A stretch of DNA of 15,648 bases from Nitrososphaerota archaeon (GTDB taxonomy: Archaea; Thermoproteota; Nitrososphaeria; Nitrososphaerales; UBA183): assembly GCA_027886925.1 (NCBI GenBank), contig JAPCJN010000031.1, positions 2,729 through 18,376 on the forward strand, written 5' to 3'. Below, piece after piece: positions 1 through 5,381 of this stretch; positions within the stretch are counted from its first letter, which is position 1; each line of letters begins with the position of its first letter. The position numbers were made by a program, and so were the translations under genes. The notes under the pieces are model-generated. The model was given only the letters and a program-made list of their open reading frames with translations, did not search any database and had not been told where the DNA came from.

Positions 1-1365
1 GAGGGCCGCCTAAAATCTGGCATGAACCTTGAGAGTTGCGCCTGCCTAAGAGGAGATACGCTGCTCATGGGCGACAATAAGCCGATTTCCGAGTATCAGG
101 TAGGAGATAGTGTTGTTGGGATGCACCACTTGAACCAAGTCTCTACGGTTTTCAAGCGAGAGTACAAAGGAGACATGATTCGGGTCGAGGCCAAGGGGCT
201 TCTTCCATTCTCGCTCACACCCGAACATCCCCTGCTCGTGATTAATGCCGACAACAGACCGAACCATCGTAGCCCCAACCTCAAGTTGGAATGGAGGCTG
301 GCAGGCGACCTGAGGCCCAGGCGAAATCGACCCAAATACTCCAAAGGAGATTATCTACTGCTCCCAAGAATATCTGGGACCTCAAACATCAACTCTTTGG
401 ACCTGACCCCATTTGCAAAAATAAAGCTCGGTCACATGATTACAAGCTTCCCGCTCAACTCGGCAACTGCGTGGCTACTCGGAATCTATGTCGCCGAGGG
501 TTGCTCAAACAAATCACAGGTATGCTTCGCGCTCGGTTCGGAGGAGACAGATTTCGCCGAACGCATCAGAGAAACCCTGGCTTCGCTCGGCCTACCAAGC
601 TCCACAAGGAGGCAAGAAGGCGAAGAGAGCATTGTCATTACTTGCAGTTCCGCCATCATGGCAAGGGCATTTACTTCCTGGTGTGGCCACCTCGCCCCAA
701 ACAAGAGAATCCCTGATTTTGTCCTCTACCATGAGAGGCTGGACATACTTGAGGCGTTCCTTGAGGGATATTCCAGTGGGGATGGAGGATGGGCAACTTC
801 GAACGCCAAGAACCCTGAGCCCAATCAACTACAGATTTCAACTACTTCGCAATTGTTGGCGATGCAAGCCCAACTGGCATACGCAAGACTCGGTCGATAT
901 GCAGCGGTCTACAACAGCCAACATGAGAAGGAAACTGTGATTCAGGGCCGAAGAGTGCACGCTAAAGAGGCGTATACTGTAAGAACTTCACCCAAGAACA
1001 CGAACATAAGGCTCTACGAAAGAGAGGACCACTTCTTCTTCATGCTTCCCGTTCGTTCTGTCTCAAGGGAGCATTACGAGGGATTCGTTTACAACCTAGA
1101 GGCTCCAGTCGACAATACCTTCCTCGTTGCCAACGTCATTACACATAACTGCTCACATGCCGAGGAGAATGCCATCGTCCAAGCGGCGAAAAACGGAATC
1201 AGGACTGCGGGTGCGACCTTGTACTCAACCCACTCCCCGTGCACGTTCTGTTCCAAGATGATCATCAACGCTGACATCAAGAAGGTCGTGGTCTCGAACC
1301 CCTACCCGGACCAGTTGGGCGTGCGCCTCATGAAACAGGCTGGACTCCAGCTAGTAACGATCTGA
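1..1365 (+). CDS. dCMP/cytidine-type deaminase interrupted by an intein (5' partial)
   Basis: Zinc-dependent deaminase of the dCMP deaminase (ComEB-like) family, which converts dCMP to dUMP for dTTP synthesis. The frame is open from base 1, so the true start lies upstream; the first ATG in view is at 22. The extein is split. Bases 1-42 encode RLKSGMNLESCA, which matches the family pattern R..SG..LE.C just before the HAE motif. Bases 1150-1365 encode CSHAEENAIVQAA followed by SPCTFC. Numbering from the ATG at 22, the zinc ligands are H379, C407 and C410, with E381 as the proton-shuttling glutamate. The 71-residue C-terminal part is complete and ends LQLVTI. Joining the two parts gives LESCACSHAEENA, a normal-looking family sequence, so splicing should restore the enzyme. 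The window lacks the N-terminal third, so cytidine or another CDA-fold substrate cannot be excluded. The next gene (1537-1953) is convergent. Confidence 0.85.
   Translation, partial: EGRLKSGMNLESCACLRGDTLLMGDNKPISEYQVGDSVVGMHHLNQVSTVFKREYKGDMIRVEAKGLLPFSLTPEHPLLVINADNRPNHRSPNLKLEWRLAGDLRPRRNRPKYSKGDYLLLPRISGTSNINSLDLTPFAKIKLGHMITSFPLNSATAWLLGIYVAEGCSNKSQVCFALGSEETDFAERIRETLASLGLPSSTRRQEGEESIVITCSSAIMARAFTSWCGHLAPNKRIPDFVLYHERLDILEAFLEGYSSGDGGWATSNAKNPEPNQLQISTTSQLLAMQAQLAYARLGRYAAVYNSQHEKETVIQGRRVHAKEAYTVRTSPKNTNIRLYEREDHFFFMLPVRSVSREHYEGFVYNLEAPVDNTFLVANVITHNCSHAEENAIVQAAKNGIRTAGATLYSTHSPCTFCSKMIINADIKKVVVSNPYPDQLGVRLMKQAGLQLVTI
43..1149 (+). mobile_element. Intein with LAGLIDADG homing endonuclease (369 residues)
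   Basis: In-frame protein-splicing element within the deaminase. It begins at Cys8 of the ATG-22 reading (block A, CLRGDTLL) and ends in VITHN at residues 372-376, followed by +1 Cys377. Block B is T66-P-E-H69 (TxxH). Block F is visible as EGFVYNLEAPVDNTFLVAN and block G as HN/C. C1, the block B Thr/His, penultimate His, terminal Asn and nucleophilic +1 Cys are all present, so class 1 splicing should work. The central part is a DOD-type homing endonuclease: LAGLIDADG helix 1 is LLGIYVAEG (residues 152-160, acidic E159) and helix 2 is FLEGYSSGDG (246-255, acidic D254). Both acidic residues are intact and the frame is unbroken, so the endonuclease may be active. Its target would be the intein-free deaminase allele. 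Boundaries are precise from the splice residues. Confidence 0.95.
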
Positions 1366-1536
1366 GATCTGGGAGTCATAGACCGGAGAGGCTCGTCATC
1401 CCTCCTTGTGCAGGGCGGAGGACAGAGCGGATTTGAAAATTGCAGACGAGCTCGAGACAACGGACGCACGCGCAAGAGGCATCGACAGGGAGGCACGAAA
1501 AGGTCCGTCAGGCAAGCAGGCGGGCAGGCACCCGCT

Positions 1537-1953
1537 CTAGCTCGAGCCGAGGATTTCCTTGATCTTGTTGTAGACGTATTCAGCGTTGGCGGAGCGAGCG
1601 AGCCGCAAGCCCAGTGACAGGTTGTACTCCGGGAGATTGATCAACAGAACCTTCTGCCTCTTGAAGACGCCGATTATGTGCTCCGTCCCACCCATCGCCT
1701 GAGCCGCGTTGTTCGCTGCGCCCAGGATGACCTTCACAATTGTCCCGAACATCGGGATGAGTTCCCTGCTAACTTGTTCTGACTCTGCCAGGCGTGATGA
1801 CCTGCCGACAGCCAAGACCCGTCCCAAGGAGTCCAGGACTATGAGGCTGAGGATAGAAGGGTCACATTCGACCACGTCCTTTGCGATACGCTCGGCCAAT
1901 ACCATCTGTGCAGAATCTGCCTCCATCCCTTCGCCTGCCTTAGACGTCTTCAT
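1537..1953 (-). CDS. Roadblock/LC7-like (profilin-fold) protein
   Basis: Encodes 138 residues without signal peptide or membrane segment, so probably cytosolic. The pattern is an N-terminal helix (about 14-30), a strand-turn-strand SLIVLDSLGRVLAVG (about 36-50), a long helix (about 58-88, rich in Ala/Gly), then strands EHIIGVFKRQKVLLINLP (about 92-108) and a C-terminal helix NAEYVYNKIKEIL. This order and the 'VLD..GRVL' turn resemble Roadblock/LC7 domains and the small archaeal DUF6659-like proteins, which bind or regulate small GTPases in other lineages. Its role here is unknown. The ATG at 1953 has a good Shine-Dalgarno (GGAG at 1963-1966) 9 nt upstream, the clearest in the window. It is convergent with the deaminase across a 171-nt gap with no clear hairpin. 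The gene itself is solid; the family call rests on overall pattern only. Confidence 0.6.
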   Translation of the reverse strand: MKTSKAGEGMEADSAQMVLAERIAKDVVECDPSILSLIVLDSLGRVLAVGRSSRLAESEQVSRELIPMFGTIVKVILGAANNAAQAMGGTEHIIGVFKRQKVLLINLPEYNLSLGLRLARSANAEYVYNKIKEILGSS

Positions 1954-1962
1954 TGAAAATCA

Positions 1963-1966
1963 CTCC
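1963..1966 (-). promoter_or_regulatory. Shine-Dalgarno of the Roadblock-like gene
   Basis: GGAG (in GGAGTGA) lies 9 nt before the ATG at 1953 and fixes that start. It is notable because most other genes here have no room for a leader. Confidence 0.6.
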
Positions 1967-1997
1967 GTTCGAACTTGAAGTCGAGACACTACATAGG

Positions 1998-2004
1998 TAA
2001 TAAG
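1998..2004 (-). promoter_or_regulatory. TATA box of the Roadblock-like gene
   Basis: CTTATTA on the minus strand, predicted to start transcription near 1974 and give a leader of about 21 nt that includes the Shine-Dalgarno. The same heptamer recurs at 2242-2248 and 14216-14222 (minus strand). Confidence 0.45.
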
Positions 2005-2135
2005 CATTATCGACCCATAATTCGCTAATGGGCTCTTATTCAAGCAAGGTTAAGGCCGGACTTTGCCCTGATGCGAGGGCTCTTCGGACCGGCGGCGGAA
2101 TTACCGCCACGGAAGGTAGGCCTGTCAGTCCTCGG

Positions 2136-2216
2136 TCATTCGGTGTCGTCTCCGTCGTCGTCGTCCTCGAAGTCGTCCTCGAAGTCGTCGTCGGTCTCGC
2201 CGTCTTCGGCTGACAT
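2136..2216 (-). CDS. Putative leaderless gene for a 26-residue highly acidic peptide
   Basis: An ATG at 2216 opens 26 codons ending in TGA (2136-2138). The product begins MSAEDGETDDDFEDDFE and ends GDDTE. It has 17 Asp/Glu in 26 residues, no Lys or Arg, and two Phe, each within an acidic repeat. An in-frame TAG eight codons upstream, with no alternative start between, fixes the ATG. A TATA-like CTTATTAG (2241-2248) is centred about 28 bp before the ATG, matching the spacing of the leaderless genes in this window. The tail resembles the acidic C-termini of nucleic-acid-mimicking or SSB-type proteins, but no function can be assigned. The low-complexity GAC/GAG codons include a 12-nt tandem repeat, so chance or a simple-sequence tract is a real alternative. 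It would be missed by usual gene-length cutoffs. Confidence 0.4.
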   Translation of the reverse strand: MSAEDGETDDDFEDDFEDDDDGDDTE

Positions 2217-2240
2217 TTGGCGGGCAGCGATTTGGCAGTG

Positions 2241-2248
2241 CTAATAAG
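2241..2248 (-). promoter_or_regulatory. TATA box of the acidic-peptide gene
   Basis: CTTATTAG on the minus strand, centred about 28 bp upstream of the ATG at 2216. Predicted transcript start falls at or next to the start codon. Confidence 0.4.
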
Positions 2249-2530
2249 AATTTCTTGTCCAACTCGTTGGTCGCACATAATGCTGGATGTCGCCAACTGC
2301 AGCGTCAGGCCTTCAGGCGACGGAGAAACTGAACAGCATGGTCTGAAGATGCCACTCGGAGATGCTGTCTGATCATTCATCAAAGGGGAGGCGAGCCAAG
2401 AGGTGCGAAAGGCGAAGGAACGAAAGGAGCCGCTCTCGAGTCGATGCCCAAAGTCATTCGACGGATTGGCATCCGATTAGTCGCGGAACCAAGAATTCCA
2501 GCGCGGTCAGATTGCGAGCGGTCAGTGGGA

Positions 2531-2538
2531 CTTAAAAG
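2531..2538 (+). promoter_or_regulatory. TATA box of the 79-residue hypothetical gene
   Basis: CTTAAAAG is centred 29-30 bp before the ATG at 2564, implying a leaderless or near-leaderless mRNA. It supports both the gene and this start. Confidence 0.5.
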
Positions 2539-2563
2539 AGGAGGCTTCTGAGGGACGGCGTTT

Positions 2564-2803
2564 ATGACCTCGATAAGAGTTCGAGATTCGACGTCGGACA
2601 CGCCAGTGGTGGAGAAAGGCTTGGAGGCTCCGTTCAAACAGGGCGAATTCTTTGTAATCGAGGTAAAGGACGAGGTCGCAAAGTACTGGAACAAGCTGCC
2701 TCCAGGAAGGAGGGACGAGATCTGGAAGCAATCAAAGAAGGAGCGCAGGGACCTTCGCCTGATCCTCGACGGGTTCGTTTTCAGACCATCCCACACAAAG
2801 TAA
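2564..2803 (+). CDS. Small hypothetical protein (79 residues)
   Basis: Unrecognised soluble protein. The N-terminus is disordered-looking (MTSIRVRDSTSDTP). A strand-like FKQGEFFVIEVKDEV (about 25-39) follows, then a charged helix KLPPGRRDEIWKQSKKERRDLRLIL (about 44-68) and a short C-terminal strand DGFVFRPSHTK. There are no cysteines, signal or membrane segment. Composition is rich in Lys/Arg/Glu, as in genuine small archaeal proteins, and the TATA box at 2531-2538 fits a leaderless start. The opposite strand is also open over most of this span (2380-2796), but its product is Ser/Pro-rich without structure, so I favour this strand. No function is proposed. Confidence 0.55.
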   Translation: MTSIRVRDSTSDTPVVEKGLEAPFKQGEFFVIEVKDEVAKYWNKLPPGRRDEIWKQSKKERRDLRLILDGFVFRPSHTK

Positions 2804-2857
2804 TGGCGACTGCCGACAGCAAGTTGCTTCCTCGAAGATTGGTGGGTAGCGCTATGG

Positions 2858-2864
2858 TTTATAG
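2858..2864 (+). promoter_or_regulatory. TATA box of the zinc-ribbon/OB-fold gene
   Basis: TTTATAG is centred 28 bp before the TTG at 2889, so the mRNA should begin at or beside the start codon. This supports the non-ATG start. Confidence 0.55.
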
Positions 2865-2888
2865 AGCCGCAGGCCTCGCATCAAGACG

Positions 2889-3605
2889 TTGCCGTTCTGC
2901 TCGAACTGCGGCCGGGATTTGCCACCGGGCGCAGAATACTGCCCCAACTGCGGGGTCGCCCTAGACTCAGGCAACACCCAGTCGACAGGACCGTTTCAGT
3001 CATCTTACACTCTTGAGGGTTCGCCACCGCCGCGACAACCTATCGCGGCGACGGAGGAGAACGAATTCGGATATCTCCCGCCGTATCCCGAACAAAAGAA
3101 ACGCTACTTGACCGGAAGGAAACTGTTGGCTGTGGTCGTCATCTTCGCCCTTGTCATCTTTCTCGTGGGCGCCGCCCTCAACAACTTTACGAGCCCGACC
3201 CAGGCGCCCGGGAACGGCCCTCCTGTCAACTCGCCCGGCGACCCCCTGAGCGGCGCGCAGCTCTACGACGCCTACGAGACCAACCAGTCCCAGGCAGACT
3301 CCTCTTACACTAACAGGACCATCTACATCCAGGACAGCCTCGACTTTGGTGTGGTCCAGGACTCGGGGACAGGACAGTTCTATTCGTCCGTCCACTCTGG
3401 CGACGTGGTACTCATCTGGAGCAGCCAATCGCAGACCGGTAAACTCTCTCAGGGGGCCCTAGTCCTCGCCAAGTGTCTGGTCGACGGGCTCCAGATGTCG
3501 CAGGGAGCGGGCTATCTCGTGTATCTCGAGGATTGCAACGTGGTCAGCGTCCAGGCTCCGACGACCACGACGACTACAGCCAGCGTGTCCGTCGCCAACC
3601 TCTGA
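2889..3605 (+). CDS. Membrane-anchored zinc-ribbon protein with extracytoplasmic OB-fold-like domain
   Basis: Encodes 238 residues. The N-terminal zinc ribbon (CSNCG...CPNCG, Cys 4, 7, 18, 21) sits in the cytoplasm. A Pro-rich linker (about 25-75) leads to one membrane helix (about 79-98, LLAVVVIFALVIFLVGAALN). The outer part (about 120-230) has the strand pattern of the tRNA_anti-like/OB-fold family: SYTNRTIYIQDSLDFGVV, then GDVVLIWSS, then GALVLAKCLVDGLQ and a closing GYLVYLEDCNVVSVQ. It ends in a Thr run. The start is TTG, chosen because the ribbon begins at residue 4 and a TATA box sits 28 bp upstream. Function is unknown; a sensor or assembly factor linking a cytosolic zinc ribbon to an outer OB domain is conceivable. 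It converges on another zinc-ribbon membrane protein 22 nt away. Confidence 0.75.
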   Translation: MPFCSNCGRDLPPGAEYCPNCGVALDSGNTQSTGPFQSSYTLEGSPPPRQPIAATEENEFGYLPPYPEQKKRYLTGRKLLAVVVIFALVIFLVGAALNNFTSPTQAPGNGPPVNSPGDPLSGAQLYDAYETNQSQADSSYTNRTIYIQDSLDFGVVQDSGTGQFYSSVHSGDVVLIWSSQSQTGKLSQGALVLAKCLVDGLQMSQGAGYLVYLEDCNVVSVQAPTTTTTTASVSVANL

Positions 3606-3627
3606 CCTTTCGCCTCGCCCGTGAAGG

Positions 3628-4122
3628 CTAGTTTCCTTCCTGTCTTGCACCGCACTTGTTGCAGAACGTGGCAGATGCAAGTATCTTGTTCCCACAGCTC
3701 GTGCAGAACTTCGTGGAGCCAAAAGTTGCTGCTCCGGCCGTTGGCAAAGGACTAGAACCCACAGGCGTGTTCACCAAGGCTCCCCCTGGGTTCCAGGCTA
3801 TCGCGAGAATGCCGCCTACCAGCGAAAGCACAAATCCGAGAAAAAACCCGCCTATGGCGCCAAACCAGCTGAATATCGAGAAGAGGACGATGGCAACACC
3901 CAGACCCACGTGTCGCGCTGGTCTTGACCTGAGCAAGTTTGCGCAAAAGATGATCAGGATGCCCCAGACGATGCCAAAGAAACCGAAGATCCCTCCTATC
4001 CCTCCGATAAAAGACGTGAGAGCGGCGCCCAACAGCATCACGACGATGCCCGCCAGAACTACCAGTATGCCACCCGCGAGCGATAATCCAAAGGCGGTTG
4101 AAGGCTTGGATTGGGTCCCCAC
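3628..4122 (-). CDS. Multi-pass membrane protein with C-terminal zinc ribbon
   Basis: Encodes 164 residues. Residues 10-110 are almost wholly hydrophobic and Gly-rich, giving about four membrane helices (roughly 12-37, 41-62, 72-88, 90-110), with a basic loop LLRSRPARH at 63-71. A flexible linker (111-137) follows. The C-terminal zinc ribbon is CTSCG...CNKCG (Cys 140, 143, 154, 157), ending ARQEGN. This 'helices then zinc ribbon' layout is common in uncharacterised archaeal membrane proteins; the function is not known. The start is GTG at 4122, supported by a TATA box centred 27 bp upstream, so probably leaderless. It mirrors the convergent neighbour at 2889-3605, which has its ribbon at the N-terminus. 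Confidence 0.75.
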   Translation of the reverse strand: MGTQSKPSTAFGLSLAGGILVVLAGIVVMLLGAALTSFIGGIGGIFGFFGIVWGILIIFCANLLRSRPARHVGLGVAIVLFSIFSWFGAIGGFFLGFVLSLVGGILAIAWNPGGALVNTPVGSSPLPTAGAATFGSTKFCTSCGNKILASATFCNKCGARQEGN

Positions 4123-4145
4123 GATTAGGCTTTAAGCGCGGTTCG

Positions 4146-4153
4146 ATATTTAA
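4146..4153 (-). promoter_or_regulatory. TATA box of the C-terminal zinc-ribbon gene
   Basis: TTAAATAT on the minus strand, centred 27 bp before the GTG at 4122; implies a leaderless transcript. Confidence 0.55.
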
Positions 4154-4236
4154 TCTCTGGGTAGGCCCCAACAGCACGGATGTTCTATCGAACTTCAATC
4201 ATCGTTTCTCCCTGAAAGCGGACGCCCATATAGGGG

Positions 4237-4243
4237 GATATAG
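4237..4243 (+). promoter_or_regulatory. TATA-like box of the priL cluster
   Basis: GATATAG is centred 30 bp before the TTG at 4270. A second CATATAG lies 10 bp upstream (4227-4233). Either could serve; the nearer one matches the leaderless spacing seen elsewhere here. Confidence 0.4.
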
Positions 4244-4269
4244 GGAACCGGAGACATCATCTCTCGGGC

Positions 4270-5355
4270 TTGTTCACGAGCGCGGCAAAGCGAAAACAAG
4301 AAGAAAACATATCATTAGCCGGTGCAAACCTCCAAGACCACAGGGACCTTGTCTTGAACGTCGACCCCAAACTGGTGAAATATCCGTTCCTGAGGTCAGC
4401 CAGAGATTTCCTGGTCTCATACCCGCTAGATGAGGTGGTGAAGTCGGTCTACCGGCCGATCCTCGACCAGGCTCGCTACCGGCTCTCGCTCGCCGTGAAA
4501 AACCCGAATTTCGACGTGCAGAACGTGCGCCTCCTCGGCTACCAGTCCTACGAGAGGCGGACAAGGGACACCAGAAACCCTGAAGAGGTGATAGAATTCT
4601 ACAGCTATTTCGTCGCGGTGCTCGCCTCCAAGAACGAGCCCTATCTCACTCTGGCGCTCGCGAGGACCGAAGCCGCCCGCGCGAAGACCTTCTTCGTCAA
4701 GGAGACGCCCGTGCAGATGACCTCGCTTCTGAGGGAGGCGGTCGGCCTGGAAATGACGATTCAGAAAGGCGACCAAAGCGGGCGCGGCGACATCGCGATA
4801 AGCTGTCCCTTTGAGAGATATCTCGAGGTGACGACGGAGTACGAGCTCACCAGAGAGCCTAGGTGGCAGCTGGTGAACATGCAGCTCAACGCAGGCCTGG
4901 TCTCTTTCTCGGTGAACGACGTCCGTGACCTCTTCGCCGCGCTCGTGCAGGGGCTCATGATTTCAGGCATGAGGTCGTTGAGATCGCAGCCTCTGCCGGC
5001 GTTCGTCCAGTCGATCGTCGACGAGTTCAGGCCACTAATCCCCCGTCCTCCTCCACGCCAGCGCACCCAGTTCGATTACATCGGGCGACTGCTAGAACAT
5101 CCGATAACAGACGGAAGACATCGCGTAATCTGGCTGATACTGGCTCCCTATTTCACCACGGTGAAGGGCATGGACGAGACATCGGCAGCGGAAGCGGTGC
5201 TCTCTTACATCGGAGACGCGCGCTACAAACAGTTCATCCGCTACAACGTCAGGAGGGCGATGAGGAGCGGACTCTTCCCACTCTCTGAGCAGTCGATACG
5301 GCAGAAGCACCCGGACGTACTCGCAGTGCTCCCCAAGGGAGTGGTGGCAAAATGA
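4270..5355 (+). CDS. priL: Archaeal DNA primase large subunit PriL with PriX-like C-terminal domain
   Basis: Non-catalytic subunit of the replicative primase, partner of PriS. Residues 36-235 follow the Sulfolobus PriL layout as I recall it: VKYPFLRSARDFL near the start, ILDQARYRL (64-72), FYSYFVAVLAS...TLALARTEAARAKTFF (110-142), CPFERYLEV (179-187), and a strand-rich part before NDVRDLFAALVQG. A Pro-rich linker (257-265) leads to DYIGRLLEHPITDGRHRVIW.ILAPYF (269-295), which resembles PriX, the PriL-CTD paralog lacking an Fe-S cluster. Cys179 is the only cysteine, so the [4Fe-4S] site of classical PriL is absent. The start is TTG with a TATA-like box 30 bp upstream; an in-frame TTG at 4354 is an alternative that shortens the N-terminus by 28 residues to resemble Sulfolobus PriL. 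It heads a cluster with the FAD oxidase (26-nt gap). Confidence 0.8.
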   Translation: MFTSAAKRKQEENISLAGANLQDHRDLVLNVDPKLVKYPFLRSARDFLVSYPLDEVVKSVYRPILDQARYRLSLAVKNPNFDVQNVRLLGYQSYERRTRDTRNPEEVIEFYSYFVAVLASKNEPYLTLALARTEAARAKTFFVKETPVQMTSLLREAVGLEMTIQKGDQSGRGDIAISCPFERYLEVTTEYELTREPRWQLVNMQLNAGLVSFSVNDVRDLFAALVQGLMISGMRSLRSQPLPAFVQSIVDEFRPLIPRPPPRQRTQFDYIGRLLEHPITDGRHRVIWLILAPYFTTVKGMDETSAAEAVLSYIGDARYKQFIRYNVRRAMRSGLFPLSEQSIRQKHPDVLAVLPKGVVAK

Positions 5356-5381
5356 GTGAGCGGTCCCAATAGGCGAGGTTC

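Larger units (their letters stand above)
2217..2563. other. Intergenic stretch with no recognised gene
   Basis: About 350 nt between the acidic-peptide gene and the small hypothetical gene. It holds the two outward-facing promoters (2241-2248 minus; 2531-2538 plus) and one inverted repeat, GTCGCC at 2289-2294 with GGCGAC at 2316-2321 (21-nt loop). I see no tRNA, no convincing box C/D pair and no credible coding frame. An unrecognised RNA cannot be excluded. Confidence 0.5.

Noticed and set aside
1366..1536. Terminator or small gene between the convergent deaminase and Roadblock-like genes
   Set aside because: No T-run, stable hairpin or coding frame with a credible start was found.
2094..2108. 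Hairpin GGCGG-AATTA-CCGCC after the acidic micro-gene as a terminator
   Set aside because: Only a 5-bp stem and no T-run follows; archaeal terminators depend on T-tracts.
2036..2383. Long open minus-strand frame of 115 codons covering the acidic micro-gene in another frame
   Set aside because: The product is Thr/Arg/Ser/Pro low complexity with no fold-like pattern, no Shine-Dalgarno and no TATA box at proper spacing; it reads the GAC repeat out of frame.
2337..2384. Possible box C/D sRNA (CTGA and TGAAGAT-like boxes)
   Set aside because: CTGA occurs twice but no proper RTGATGA box pairs with it at suitable spacing on the same strand.
2380..2796. Minus-strand frame opposite the 79-residue hypothetical gene
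   Set aside because: Ser/Pro-rich product without recognisable structure and no promoter; the plus-strand frame has better composition and a TATA box.
4123..4269. tRNA-like GGTTCGA near 4139
   Set aside because: No acceptor stem, anticodon arm or D-loop around it; it lies in a divergent promoter region.
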